64,000 nt of DNA from Paragonimus westermani (taxonomy: Eukaryota > Platyhelminthes > Trematoda > Plagiorchiida > Troglotrematidae). A model generated the notes under the pieces. The model was not told the origin of the DNA. It worked only from the letters and a program-made list of their open reading frames with translations, and ran no database searches. This document shows positions 39,341 through 50,064 of the stretch, piece by piece (the stretch's first letter is position 1; every line of letters begins with the position of its first letter). The position numbers and the translations under genes are program-made. The DNA lies in NCBI GenBank assembly GCA_008508345.1, contig QNGE01000414.1, forward strand, positions 232,099 through 296,098, given 5' to 3'.

Positions 39341-42109
39341 TCAAAACACCTTGGAGGGCCCTTCATAAGGACATTCTACGGGACGTCGTTGATCATCCAC
39401 ACATACGAAAACGTGCGTACGTTGACGGAATTCGCAAGCAGACAAAAACCAAACCAGTTTGTTGCAGGATGTCCGCTGAAGGGACAAGAAGCATCTGCAC
39501 CTCGATGTGTTTACCCAAAGAAGCGTCGTACCTAGAGTGGTCTGCGGCAGTGGAAAGGTAATTCCCAGATAGAAGCAATGGTTGATCGTTAAGAAGCATG
39601 GCACTGAAAACCTTAATGTCATTTTTGACCGCCGCACGGATACTTATTAGGGCTTCGGTTTAACAGATAGAATCGACCTCACCGAGCGCTGCTTTCAGTT
39701 GTCGATTATTATTTCATTCGCAGCTGGATGATAGTAATTTAAGTTTTGCAGCGTCTTCCAACCAATTTCCAGCTGTGAGTCATGGTCCGCCGTCAGGGTA
39801 GTAGGACAACCATGCGGTGCAACCTAGCATTCGAGGGAAACTAGTAAGATAGTTTTGGTGGTAACGTTGGGCACTAAGACGGCTTGGGACCGTCGATCAT
39901 CGTAAGTGGGTAAGACGCCATTAGAGGTTGATGGAGGACCAACGATGTCAATGTAGACTTGGAACAATCGAGAAGAAATACGGGGATATCGTCTCATCTG
40001 GGCTGATAGGTAACGATGATTTATGGTGCATTGACGAACCAAACAAGCGCGCGTCTAGTTCTTGACCCTGTGTTACATACCGGGACAAAAGTAACTGGGA
40101 AATGAGCTCGGCCGTAGCCCGGATGAGTCAGTATGGACGATAGTTGGCAGTGTGTTGAACATATTGTAGCGAGAAGGCGTCCAATAAAGCACAATCTTTA
40201 CTGTCCAAATCGCCAGTCACATGCAACTCGTGCTCTCTCGTTTATGAGTCATAGTTCCAACCCACAACACTCCCCGGTTTCCGTTCTCACGACGTGTGCA
40301 CTTCTGACCGGTTTACGTGTGTGATCGGCGCCTTCTATCGGGGGGTTTCCCGCTTGCCATTCCTCGTCTGTTTGTCCGATTTCGTTGCGCAATGGCTCGT
40401 CCGGCTGCTCGTGCTGTCCGCCATCCACCCAATGTTGGTCTTGACGGTATTCCAACATCGTGTCGAGATATTCCTCTAAATGTTGGAAAAACCACGCCTC
40501 TGATCCGGCCGTCTGTCGTATTTCACCTGCCCTGCCTCGCCCGTTGGTCCGATCCAGTCGAGCGATGACTCATCCGGCTGCGCACATTGTTCACGATCCG
40601 ATCGCAGCAGGCTTTTGGACGTACCTCCCCCTCGCGTTGAGGTATTCGGCCGAGCGTTCGAAAACTCGCACCTCCGACCTGACAATCCACCACAATATGT
40701 CGCCTTCAAAGGTTCAGACACATTGAACGCAGATGTCCAATAGAAATGTCGCAGAGAATCATGTCTCCGAGTACTGGTAAAGGTTGATCTGTGGGACGTA
40801 GAACTGGCTGTTGGTAGGAAGGGTAGAAATCAGCTGCAGAACGTTGTTCGTTGACCATACTCAATACTCACGATAAAGCATAAACCACGACGTTATCCGT
40901 CCCGGAAACTCGACGTTCATCCAACGAAAAATGAAATAGTAAGTCTAAATGCTGAACTTCACAGGACGAATGTCTATGGGATTTACTGCAGAAAGTAGAA
41001 ACTAACCTTTTGTAGTCGGTAAAAATAAACGAAATGTTAACATCAAGCAACATTTATTTATTTTCAGAAGACCGGGCCGATTGCTAACAACTTGCTACTG
41101 AGCGTGTAGTACTTCGTTTCAGCCAAATGTAGACGTCTAGAAAAGGACGCACGTGACTTTCAAAGTCTCTCGATCTATTGTTAAAGAGCGGCGCCGATTG
41201 TGGTGTCTGAAACATCAACAGTTACGCTTACTTCAGCGGTTGAATAGAAATATTGCAACAAGACGACGATGGTTAGTTAGTCCTTAATACAGTCGAACGA
41301 TCTCAGAGCTTTCGCAGATGACGCAACTTCTCCGTTAACACGGCCACGAAATGAACCCGCTAAGGGTTGTGTGAGCCTAACGTACTCAAAAACGCACCGT
41401 TTGTAATAGCTAACCATCCCATCAAACCAACGGAAGTCAGCAATGTAGAAAGGGGAAAATGTTAACTGCCCCAACATTATTGATCAGCTGTCCATTACCG
41501 TGTTGATTAACGTGGTGTCCTGTGAACTTTACAGTGGCTTGACAGAAGACGTCTCTCCTCATCAATCATTGCGTTAGAAGTTGTCAATTTTTCGGAGGGC
41601 TGACGCAGAAAAACCTTATGCTTCTCTTAAGAGGCACCTACAACTAGTAAGTCGTTGATGTTTGGATGGACCATGTTCAAACCCCGCGTGACGTCGTCGA
41701 GAAGATGCTGAAATTTTTCTGAAATATCTGGTAAACTAGTCGGTGTCCTTAAAAATTCAAATAAACCGAATGGTATGATGATGGCTATTTTGACAATATC
41801 GTCATCAGCAGTGATTTCTGTGAACACACGTGTATCAAGAAAACTAGCGTGGTACATGCGGTTTTGAGTACCTGTCGAGTACCGTGGCTTCATTAGGCGA
41901 ACGGTAGTCTCCACATAGGCGCCATTCTGTTGACGCCTTGAGGAACACGTGAAGAGGTGAGGCCTAAGGGCTACTGGACAGGCATATGGTTTTATTTCTA
42001 GCGCACCATCAGACTCGGCTCGAACTATCTTCCACACATTCCATGTTAATCCGCGGACTCTGGAGAACTCCGAAGAGCCAACTGTGACCATACGGACTTC
42101 ACTTAACAC
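39341..42109 (-). pseudogene. pol: Decayed Ty3/Gypsy pol (RT, RNase H, integrase)
   Basis: The minus strand reads, from high to low coordinate, an ordered Gypsy pol. RT: ADDDIVKIAIIIPFGLFEF, then FQHLLDDVTRG, with the YIDD site degraded to NINDLLV (about 41810-41630). Connection: MVSYYKR...RLTQPLAG and SSAKALRSFD (41277-41440). RNase H: FTDYKRL, then EVQHLD and GTDNVVVYALS (40868-41030). Integrase: FQVYIDIVGPPSTSNG (about 39980), a TADHDSQ remnant, and the C-terminal THVFVCVDDQRRP with YEGPSKV (39341-39420). It is related to, but much older than, the element at 45.5-50.5 kb. A 530-bp solo LTR (40165-40694) is inserted between the RNase H and the integrase. Confidence 0.85.
40165..40694 (-). 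mobile_element. 530-bp solo LTR inserted in a Gypsy ruin
   Basis: The element runs TGTAGCGAGAAGG...CCACCACA and is flanked by ATAT duplications (40161-40164 and 40695-40698). It is GC-rich compared with its surroundings. The family orientation (AATAAA-bearing end last, as in the copy at 15.0 kb) makes it minus-strand; here that signal is mutated to AGTAAA. The overlapping 60-88 codon frames inside (40249-40726, both strands) are by-products of the GC-rich composition and not genes. It interrupts the older Gypsy pol between RNase H and integrase, so it inserted later. Confidence 0.9.
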
Positions 42110-42339
42110 AATGGTTGTTGGGTAGTCGTGATGTCCTCAATGGTTTTTCTTGTTCCCAGGACAATAAATGTGGGAGGAATAAGCATTTACCATCCAAGCA
42201 TATTTTATGTGTCAAGCGGGACTCCGAAGGGAACCAAACTATTGCAAGCTTCAAACTACCCAAGAAACCAGCCACGAGTTATTCTTCACACTATCTCCAG
42301 GACGTACGATCCCCTTGAGTGTGTTGCTCCATAGCTACT

Positions 42340-43800
42340 ACCGGGAGAAATGTTGCAAAAGCTGTACCGCAAAAGACTGGGATCAGATGACCAGCTCAGT
42401 AGAGAAGATTACTCAGAGTGTCACCATTGGTTACAGCGTTTTCGAGAATGTGGTGGAATGCGAAACCCTGGATGTGTAAAACCCAGTGAGTTTGCGAAGT
42501 CCCCTTGTGTTGCACGTGTTTTTCCGAAAGCTCTGGTTGCGCCTCCGAAATTGGTCGCAATTTCTTTACTCAGGCTGGCCGCAGACGTACCTGCCGTCTG
42601 TATGTTCCCAACCATATGCTCGACTCTGAAAGTTTGTTTTAGAGATTTGAATTATTGGGCAGATTTGGCCAGCGTTTCTATTATGAGCGCACTATTGCGA
42701 CCGAACTACTGTAGCGGATTAACGTTGATCCTTCAGTTATTTTGATTGACAAAAGCTTATGAAAGCCAGTTCTTGGTTGAGTTGATCCAACTCCTATTAC
42801 CAACTCATCAGATGGGCGTATTGAAGGTGGACCTGTTTAGGCCTTTCAAGTCGCAACCAGCCGCAGTTGCCGTTGTGCGGGTAGTACAGCTGGAAGCCTA
42901 TTCTCGTGAAACGTGGGTTTTCTCTATAGTGTGTACCCGCGAGAAGAGGCGAAATTTGAGAGAGATTGTCTACTTCGACTTTGAAACTCGGCTCGGATTT
43001 TCCTGTCATATTTCTAAGAATACTTCACGCTACAGAAATCGTTACTCGTCACTTCTGCTTGAGGAAAGGTCACGCTGGAAATGTTGGTCTGATCGCATCA
43101 ATTTGTCAACATTTTCGAATTCCGCATGGGTTTGCAGACGTTAAAAACGACATAGGCCAGTGTGCTTTTGTCACCGCAAAAATTTGGTAATTGGCAAACG
43201 GCTGATGGCTTCCCCTTTTTGGAATAAGACAGCCTGAATAGTATGTCTGCCCACAAGTTGATTTAGACTGTTTTGATCCAGTCAAAGTGAAAGGAGATTG
43301 GACAATGGAAAAAGGGATGTGGTCTCATATTCACGTGTTTGGAGTCTAGGACAGTCCATCCAGCATCTTTCTGATACCACTGAATCCGTTTATTGGAAGA
43401 AGAGAAAAAGTAAACAATGTTCACCCAGATAAAGACTCAAACTTTGTAGGTACCAACAGAGAGCTTGAATGTTGGCCCTGGACGCTTAACCAGAATGATG
43501 TGAACGATAAGCTACCAGGATGAAGCATTATGTGGCATTTCAATTCACCGTTTGCCAGTCACATAGGCGGAGTCTGGAATCGGCTGGTAGGCTACTCGAC
43601 GAAATGTGAACACAGTTTGCTTATATCAAAGACTTGATGACAAGACTGACAACTTATTGGTTGAAGCAGAACGGACTCTCAGTAATCATCTGACCATACC
43701 ATCGAGGTCTGATGACGTTTATTTTGCCTTGTTATCGCCTAACGACCTGTTATCTACAGCAAACAACGTCGGACTGAAACTATAGTGAGATCACTTTCGA
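42340..43800 (+). pseudogene. pol: Decayed BEL/Pao pol (RNase H region and integrase)
   Basis: At 42405-42500 a frame shows HHWLQRF, then MRNPGCVKPSEF, the BEL block before RNase H (WxxWLxxL...RCxKPxxF). It continues with APPKLVAISLLRLAADVPAV (about 42538-42600), the APLKxxTIPRLELxAAxxA block, and a YWADLASV remnant of FWTDSxxVL. The HxFxDAS part between them is deleted. The integrase core follows: SDKDSNFVGTNRELE (about 43428-43472), then a stop, then WHFNSPFASHIGGVWNRL (about 43534-43590), which keeps both W-x-FNPPxASHxGGVWER landmarks apart from E to N. Stops and frameshifts make it non-functional. Confidence 0.82.
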
Positions 43801-43809
43801 CGTCCCCAA

Positions 43810-44905
43810 AATTCCAAGCTCCCCGCGACGTGAAAGTTGCCTTGCCAGTACCACCGCGCCTGTTCACATTACCTTGTATATGTGAACTTACTACAAACCA
43901 CTAGCATCAAAGTTAGTGGGCCGGCATAAGTATTGCAGTTATGCTCGTAGCTGTATAATGAATCCACATCATCTCTACTGCCGTAGGTTACATTCACTAG
44001 GATAACAATGTTGAGCTATTACCGTTAGGAACGCTGCTTAACCAGTCTAACGCTTGGTTGAATTCTGAAGGTCGACTGGAAGTTCCGTCGACGCACTCTT
44101 CCTCTCTCGCGGCTGCTGCGTGGTTGTGCTCGAGGTGCCCTCACGTCCAACTCTCTAGCACCCCTTAATTGTTACGTTGAAGTCTGTTGTGAACGATGAG
44201 TAAATCAATAAATGAAGTTTGTTTGCAGATTTATCGTCTTCTCCCTGCGACTTCCGATTCACGGCAACATAAGGTTGGGGAAACTCTGGGCGTACGAATT
44301 CAGCAGCTAGCACTACAAAACTTGGAGAAACCCTCACCCGAAGTTACGCTGGGCGATAAAAGCAGGCCAGTTATTCAGCATCGGTATTTTGGAAAAAGTG
44401 ATTAACGGCGAATCTTGCAGTGCTCCGATCTCGACCAAAGTAGGCAAACCAAGAGCGCGGACGACACGATGCTGGTGACAGCCGACGCAACCCCGAGAAA
44501 CCGCGGGCCCGTCAGTTCGGTTGTACAGTATTTACTCAGTTCGGGCGGGCTAACTCGCAGTGTCTATATGAAAACTGAAGCAGGGTTCCTGAGGCCTGGT
44601 GTACGTCGCCTGCGTTTTCTGGGAGCTGGTACAACTCCCTTCTCAAACGAGTGGTTGCTTCATATATATAGCCTCATTATACAAGAAAGTCCCATGACCT
44701 ATATCAAGCACTAGAGATTAGATCAGCAGGAAATAATAAGTTTTCTACAGAAACTGAACCCATTCATTTTGAAAAATCTGTTAGGTGTTGGCGGTGAAAT
44801 GCAAAATGTCATTCTTTTGTGATCGCTCATCCTGTTGTGCTATCAGATGTGCACTCTGTAACCGTTTTGTTTGTCAAATGATCACTGCTCACAAACGAGA
44901 GTGGT
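43810..44905. other. Unassigned sequence downstream of a BEL/Pao fragment
   Basis: This stretch follows the BEL integrase and might contain its 3' LTR. A string starting TGTTCACATT at 43861, a GC-rich patch at 44080-44160 and an AATAAA at 44209-44214 would fit, but I could not find paired ends or a target duplication. A 99-codon frame at 44415-44714 is unrecognised. Confidence 0.35.
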
Positions 44906-44910
44906 TGAGC

Positions 44911-45155
44911 GTTCAGATTTGATAATTCGGTCATTCCTGATGTGAAGCCAATGGCGCAGTGGTTAACACGGTTGCCTCATGATTGGAATGGCCGGAGTTC
45001 AAATCCCGGCCGTGGCAAGGATATGCACTACTGACGAGCTCTAATGAGAGCGAAACTCGAGTCTAGTGCTTTCTTTCGAAAGAGGCTGGCTCGAAAGTTT
45101 ATCTGAATGCAAACGCTGCGATCAAATGTGAGTGATGGTCAACTTGAAAATATTT
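44911..45155 (+). mobile_element. tRNA-derived SINE, copy C
   Basis: This is a plus-strand copy of the SINE at 25.8 and 32.0 kb, with A box TGGCGCAGTGGTTA (44952-44965) and B box GGAGTTCAAATCC (44994-45006). The leader GTTCAGATTTGATAATTCGG matches copy B nearly exactly, and the tail reaches GGTCAACTTGAAAA. The final AATAAACCAAATC segment of copies A and B is absent. It sits immediately upstream of the left half of the BEL integrase that the Gypsy element splits. Confidence 0.9.
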
Positions 45156-45165
45156 CTGTCAGAAA

Positions 45166-45547
45166 GTGGTTGATTGGGTAGAAATCATGTCTTTTCGTTT
45201 CACGTCGAAGTTTCCGAGTTTGTTCACAAACACGGTCACAAAGAACGTTTTGAGGAATCGTTACCTGTGCCGAAGGTTTGTGCCACCATGCCCTCAGGCC
45301 ATGACGTCGCTGCTCATATATAAGATCAAGATTAATATGGATCCTTTTGCGATAATTGGTGACGGTTACAGTGGACCTATGTTCGTGAAACAAGTACGTG
45401 CGACGATGAAGCCATGTAGCTGCATTTCCACTTGCGTTCAAATCAGGTCAATTTATACTGAACTGGCAAACCCTTTGACAACGATTTGTTATTGTCCGCT
45501 CTTATCCAGTTCGTTGTAATAGAAGGCTGCCCACAAAGGCAATAGAG
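45166..45547 (+). pseudogene. BEL/Pao integrase, left half (split by Gypsy insertion)
   Basis: The plus frame reads DPFAIIGDGYSGPMFVKQVR, then CISTCVQIRSIYTELANPLT, matching the PFxxxGxDYxGPxxVKxxR...FTCxxTRAIHLExxxxLTT start of the BEL/Pao integrase core. One frame change later it reads LLLSALIQFVVIEGCPQRQ (FLxAxxRFxxxRGxPxxI). The next expected residues, the SDN block, are not here but directly after the Gypsy element at 50530. The join is in frame across the predicted pre-insertion site, except for one stop codon. The piece is already decayed, so the Gypsy element landed in a dead copy. Confidence 0.8.
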
Positions 45548-46008
45548 TGTAGTGGATTTAAACAGTATATGAGAACTCAGGTGTAAATAGGAAGTCGAAA
45601 TCTGGTGAAAAGGAAAACAAATAACTCACAATAGTTCGTGGAGGCACTAGGTTTAGCGTTCCACTATACCAAATGAGGATTCTCCACTGATACTACTTGT
45701 CGTGTGTCCCCCAGATAGTCTCAATGTCACGACCGAGATAATTCCAACGACAGATAAATAAATTTGCCGAACTTAACGGTTGAGTCTGCTGAATTCTAAG
45801 TCTTCCTAAGATTTGTGAGCCACCGACCCTGAACGCGGACAGAAAGCAGAACTCGCGAACTCGGAAGTGGAATTTGAAAATTATTAATTACTCTGTGTAT
45901 CCATTAACCTCGTTCAAACATCATGTGTACATGCGAGGTTGAAGAAGATGAAAAGGCATGAATAAAAATAAAAAACATGAAGTAGAAAATAGTGTACAAG
46001 ACGCTACA
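45548..46008 (-). repeat. 3' LTR of the Gypsy element
   Basis: 461 bp, beginning TGTAGTGG and ending ACGCTACA on the plus strand. It matches the 5' LTR (50065-50525) at every base except 45997 (C here, A at 50514). The transcript direction is minus. A TTTATTTATC stretch in the element orientation may hold core promoter or polyadenylation signals, but I cannot place U3, R and U5 with confidence. Confidence 0.95.
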
Positions 46009-46011
46009 GAA

Positions 46012-46021
46012 CTCCCCCACC
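46012..46021 (-). promoter_or_regulatory. Candidate polypurine tract
   Basis: In the element orientation the sequence GGTGGGGGAG lies 3 bp before the 3' LTR, where the plus-strand primer of reverse transcription is expected. One T interrupts the purines. Confidence 0.6.
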
Positions 46022-46096
46022 AGAGCGTTTGTGGGTTGAAAACACGATGAAAGAATGGCAGTGAGGAGAAAACAAACCAAACGCTCGATAGTCATA

Positions 46097-49000
46097 TCAT
46101 GTACTGTAATCTGTTAGATGTTTCGGCCAGTGTACAGATCGCCCTCTACGTGTGGTACGTTGTTCAGGGGAACAAGGGGGCTGAGCTGCAGGGGAGTGTA
46201 ATACTGTTGGGGATGGAGAGGGGTTGCTCTCAGTCAACGTCGGTTCAGGTGGGTCAACATCTTGTTCTGTGTAGGCTGGTTTCAGCCGATCAATGGATAC
46301 CGATTCACTTCGTCCAGACTTTTCAATAATGAAGAATTTCTCGTCCCGTTTAACCACTTTGAAGGGGCCGAGGTATCGTGGATGTAACGGTTTCTTGGTG
46401 GCGTCTTGGCGCATAAACACAAATTTGCATGTGAACAAATCTGGAGATTTTTGTTCTCGGCGCCAATGTTTACGGGTCGGTGTGAAACGAAGGCTGGACA
46501 TGTGCTGTCGTAAACGTGAAATGTAGTCCGTGCCTGGGTCTGGATGAGTCGAGGGTTGAATCAGTTCTCCTGGGAGATGCAAGTTGGTACCGTAAACTAA
46601 CTCAGAGGTAGTACAGCCAACGTCCTCTTTAACGGTAGACCGGATTCCGAGGAGAATGAGTGGTAGACGTTCACTCCACTTCGTTGCGTCGGACTGAGCG
46701 GTTATCGAGGCTTTCAGTTGTCGGTGAAAACGCTCGACTAAACCGTTAGCACAAGGGTGGTATGCTGTCGTTTTGATGTGCGAGCAACCCAGTAACTGCG
46801 TGAAATTGCGAAAAAGAGAAGACTGGAACTGGGTGCCTCGATCCGTAGTGATTGTAGATGGCACACCAAAATTAGCGATCCAGTGTTCTAAGAAAGTTTT
46901 AGCGACTGTCTCTGCTGAAATATCTCTGATGGGCACAGCTAAAGGCCAACGGGTAAAACGGTCGATTGCAGTCAGTATATGCGTACAATCGTTGGAGGGT
47001 GGTAGTGGGCCAACGATGTCAAGATGCACATGGGAAAAACGGGCGTCCGGTTGGGAGAATGTGCCTGGTGTGGTAACCGTATGCTTGTGCACTTTACTCC
47101 TTTGGCACTCTAGACATTGTTGTGACCAAAGGCGAACGTCTTTGTTCATAGAGGGCCAAACAAAGCGTTGTGCAATCAATTTCAGTGTGCCGCGTTTTCC
47201 GGGGTGAGATAAACGATGGAAATGATTGAAAACAGTACGTCGGTAAGAAAGTGGAACGAAAGGTCTGGGTGTACCCGTTGAAGTATCACACAAAATGTCG
47301 CCAGCTTGCGTCGGTAAAGGGATGGTAGACAATTTCAAGGACTTACAGATGGAAACGTCCTTCATGTCCTCACTGCACTGCTGGGCTGTGGCCATTTGAG
47401 ACAAATCGAAGGAAGGAGGTGATTGGACTGAGTTGACATCAGGTCGTGATAATGTATCAGCTACGATATTGGCGTCACCACGTAGGTGTCGGATGTCCGT
47501 GGTGAATTGGGAGATGTAGTCCAAATGTCTGATTTCGCGCGGAGAGTACCGATCAGGTTTAGCATGAAAAGCAAATGTTAAAGGCTTGTGATCGGTTTGC
47601 ACAACAAAATGTCGACCTTCCAAAAGATGCCGAAAATAACGGATCGCCAAATAAATGGCCAGCAATTCACGTCCAAATGTGCTGTACTTAGTCTGTGCTG
47701 GTTGCAACTTTTGCGAGAAAAAGGCCAGGGGTTGCTGTTCACCATTCACAGACTGTTCCAGGACCGCGCCGACGGCAGCGTTTGATGCATCTGTGGTGAG
47801 AATGAGACGAGCATTTGGATCGCAAGTGATGAAGCACAGTTTTGTGGCATGACATAAGGCTTCCTTTGCTGTCGAGAAAGCTGCTTTGGCTTCAGGTGAC
47901 AATTCAACTGACTTGCGTTTAGAGTCAACTAGGTCAGTTAGAGGTTTTACAATGTCCGCGCAATGGGGAATGAAACGTCGATAGTAGTTGAGTATGCCGA
48001 GAAATCGTCGGAGTTGTATCATCGTAGTGGGAGTCGGAAAAGTCGAAATAGACTCAACTCTATCTGGCAGAGGTGTGATGCCGGTTTGGTCTATGCGATG
48101 TCCCAGGAAATCCAATGAGTTAACTCCGAAGGCACACTTGTCGATGTTGATTTTAATATCATATTGCGCGAAACGTTCAAAAACAGCACGAAGGTGAGAA
48201 AGGTGTTCCTCGTTTGAGCGGCTAGCGATCAAAACATCATCGATGTAGACGTACGCAAAAGGGAGTCCGCGTAATACTTCGTCCATGAATCGTTGAAATG
48301 TTTGAGCCGCATTACGGAGCCCGAAGGGCATCCTTGTGAATTCAAAAAGTCCGAAAGGTGTTGTAACGGCTGTCTTTGAAATATCTTCCTCCGCGACCGG
48401 GATGTGATAATAGGCGCGTACAAGGTCTAATTTAGAGAAGATGGTAGCGCCAGCGAGTCCTAACGAAAAGTCGTGTATATGGGGTATAGGGTACCTGTCC
48501 GGGATTGTGCAGTTGTTGAGAGCACGGTAATCACCGCAAGGTCGCCAATCACCCGGAGACTTTTTAGGTACCATGTGTAGCGGTGTTGCCCAAGAGCTGT
48601 TCGAAGGTCGAATTATGCCCAACTGAAGCATATGTTCGAATTCAGCTTTGGCTATTTTGAGTTTATCTGGATGTAAACGGCGTGGACGGGCGAAAACCGG
48701 AGGACCGCGTGTTGTAATGTGATGTTCCACACTGTGCTTAACCGTCTCGGTATGTGAGCACGGCCGAGTTAACGAAGGAAAATCCTTCAACAGTGCTGCA
48801 AAAGACGGTGTTGGTGGAAGAGCGGGTCGGATGCCGATTGACGCTATCGTCGATTGAACACCATTTACTGTGCAGGCGGTAGTGTTGTCAATTAGCTTAC
48901 GCCTCTTGAAATCAACGGAAAGGTTAAAATGTGCCAGGAAGTCGGCACCGATGAGTGGTGTTTGGACGTCGGCAAGCAGGAATATCCAACGGAAACATCG

Positions 49001-49333
49001 CCGGAGACCAAGATCGACAGTGAGTGAACGTTCCCCGAAAGTTTTGATGCGACTTTGATTATCGGCCTGTAAGATGTACTGGCCTGACTGAAGTCGATCA
49101 CTTGGTTGCGGAGGAATGACGCAGAGCTCGGTCCCGATATCGATAAGGAACCGCAAGCCGGTCGACCGGTCCCTAATGAAAAACAAGCGACTAGTACCTG
49201 CATGGCCAGCAACAGTCGTCGCCGTTATTGGCTGGCTTGCCGGTTTTACGGTGACGCGTGGCGAGTTCGGAATGTGCACGGCGGGGTGCACTTCTTTGCT
49301 TTGTCCCGAAAGTTTTTGTGATACCAGCACCAC
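46097..49333 (-). CDS. pol: Ty3/Gypsy Pol polyprotein (PR-RT-RNaseH-IN)
   Basis: A 1078-codon uninterrupted frame. The first codon is GTG and the frame is entered from gag, so 49333 is not a real translation start. Protease: LIDIGT (about 63-68) replaces the expected DTGA, followed by the LIGADFL motif (about 127-133). [13 protein letters not shown] (263-273), KLDL (D303) and the catalytic YIDD (363-366). RNase H: TDAS (514-517), the GREL glutamate and TDHKPL. Integrase: the HHCC zinc finger (H706/H710 region, C740, C743), then D772, D831 and E867 with the DDX35E spacing, and a GPF/Y-type module ([15 protein letters not shown]). No chromodomain follows; the C-terminus is a proline- and serine-rich tail. 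It would copy and integrate the element, but the protease change may disable Gag-Pol processing. Confidence 0.95.
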   Translation of the reverse strand: MVLVSQKLSGQSKEVHPAVHIPNSPRVTVKPASQPITATTVAGHAGTSRLFFIRDRSTGLRFLIDIGTELCVIPPQPSDRLQSGQYILQADNQSRIKTFGERSLTVDLGLRRCFRWIFLLADVQTPLIGADFLAHFNLSVDFKRRKLIDNTTACTVNGVQSTIASIGIRPALPPTPSFAALLKDFPSLTRPCSHTETVKHSVEHHITTRGPPVFARPRRLHPDKLKIAKAEFEHMLQLGIIRPSNSSWATPLHMVPKKSPGDWRPCGDYRALNNCTIPDRYPIPHIHDFSLGLAGATIFSKLDLVRAYYHIPVAEEDISKTAVTTPFGLFEFTRMPFGLRNAAQTFQRFMDEVLRGLPFAYVYIDDVLIASRSNEEHLSHLRAVFERFAQYDIKINIDKCAFGVNSLDFLGHRIDQTGITPLPDRVESISTFPTPTTMIQLRRFLGILNYYRRFIPHCADIVKPLTDLVDSKRKSVELSPEAKAAFSTAKEALCHATKLCFITCDPNARLILTTDASNAAVGAVLEQSVNGEQQPLAFFSQKLQPAQTKYSTFGRELLAIYLAIRYFRHLLEGRHFVVQTDHKPLTFAFHAKPDRYSPREIRHLDYISQFTTDIRHLRGDANIVADTLSRPDVNSVQSPPSFDLSQMATAQQCSEDMKDVSICKSLKLSTIPLPTQAGDILCDTSTGTPRPFVPLSYRRTVFNHFHRLSHPGKRGTLKLIAQRFVWPSMNKDVRLWSQQCLECQRSKVHKHTVTTPGTFSQPDARFSHVHLDIVGPLPPSNDCTHILTAIDRFTRWPLAVPIRDISAETVAKTFLEHWIANFGVPSTITTDRGTQFQSSLFRNFTQLLGCSHIKTTAYHPCANGLVERFHRQLKASITAQSDATKWSERLPLILLGIRSTVKEDVGCTTSELVYGTNLHLPGELIQPSTHPDPGTDYISRLRQHMSSLRFTPTRKHWRREQKSPDLFTCKFVFMRQDATKKPLHPRYLGPFKVVKRDEKFFIIEKSGRSESVSIDRLKPAYTEQDVDPPEPTLTESNPSPSPTVLHSPAAQPPCSPEQRTTRRGRSVHWPKHLTDYST

Positions 49334-50000
49334 CTTAGTCGAGTGAGAGAGTTAGATCGTGTACGGCTTTTGGGTGGTTGTTTCTTCAGTTCGTTAATCT
49401 GCATAGCCATATTGTCCATACGGTGGCATATTTTCTCCATCAGTTGTCGGGACTGAAAGGGGTGACTTGGGAACTGTTATGGTCGTGGTACACACTGGCT
49501 GCGAAGGGAAAGTCTCTGCTATTTTGTCCGCAAGGGCTGCTAATTTGTCGAGTGAGCTCTCTTCATCCATGGCAGCCAAAATGTGTTGTACCGCGGATGG
49601 CAGTTGTTCGGCCCATAACTGTTTCAAAATGGCATCGTCAAGCTTTCGCGAGCCCAAAAGACCTCTCATATAACGCAACAGTTGAGATGGAGACTGATCA
49701 CCCAACTCGACTGAATTGAACAAATCATGTAGGAGTTTTGCTTCTGACTTCCCGGTGCGTTTTATGATGGCGTCTTTCAAAATAGTAAAGGGGAAATCAG
49801 CTGGGATTGATTCCAACAGGTCTTCTACTTCAGCTGCAAAATCAAAAGGATGTGATTGTACCAGGTATGAAAATCTTATTTTCTCTGATGTTATCCGCCT
49901 GATGAAACCATAATCGAGGGGGTCGGGCGCTGTACTCAGGCAGTTTTAAAGCAACGCTGTGCTCGGTTTTAATGTCAATGTCTGCAGTGTCGACAAGCAT
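49250..50000 (-). pseudogene. gag: Gypsy gag, broken into three frames
   Basis: The likely ATG is at 49998-50000. The capsid start (IKTEHSVALKLPEY, PRLWFHQADN) runs in one frame to about 49890. The next part (FAAEVEDLLESIPADFPF through LLRYMRGLLGSRKLDDAIL and ETFPSQP) is in a second frame, about 49490-49860. The nucleocapsid part (MDNMAMQINELKKQ, then the zinc motif) is in a third frame up to about 49250. The zinc motif is C-X2-H-X9-C-X3-C (49276-49329), that is CHCC rather than the usual CCHC. Pol follows in the second frame. Three shifts in 750 bp, against none in 3.2 kb of pol, mean this copy cannot make Gag as assembled. Base-calling indels are an alternative explanation. Confidence 0.88.
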
Positions 50001-50047
50001 TGCTAATGATAAGAAAAAGTGGATAGAAACGCAGTTCGGAAGAAAAA

Positions 50048-50059
50048 GCGGGCTTACCA
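50048..50059 (-). promoter_or_regulatory. Candidate tRNA primer-binding site
   Basis: In the element orientation TGGTAAGCCCGC starts 5 bp inside the 5' LTR. TGG pairs with the tRNA 3' CCA. It resembles the tRNA-Trp-type site of CsRn1-clade elements at 9 of 12 positions as I recall that site, so the primer assignment is tentative. Confidence 0.5.
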
Positions 50060-50064
50060 ATAAA

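Noticed and set aside
40249..40726. Cluster of overlapping 60-88 codon frames on both strands
   Set aside because: They all lie in or across a GC-rich non-coding solo LTR, whose low stop density explains them.
45904..46095. 63-codon hydrophobic frame next to pol, possible Env or membrane protein
   Set aside because: It lies mostly within the 3' LTR and polypurine region, is far too short for Env, and has no cleavage or transmembrane architecture.
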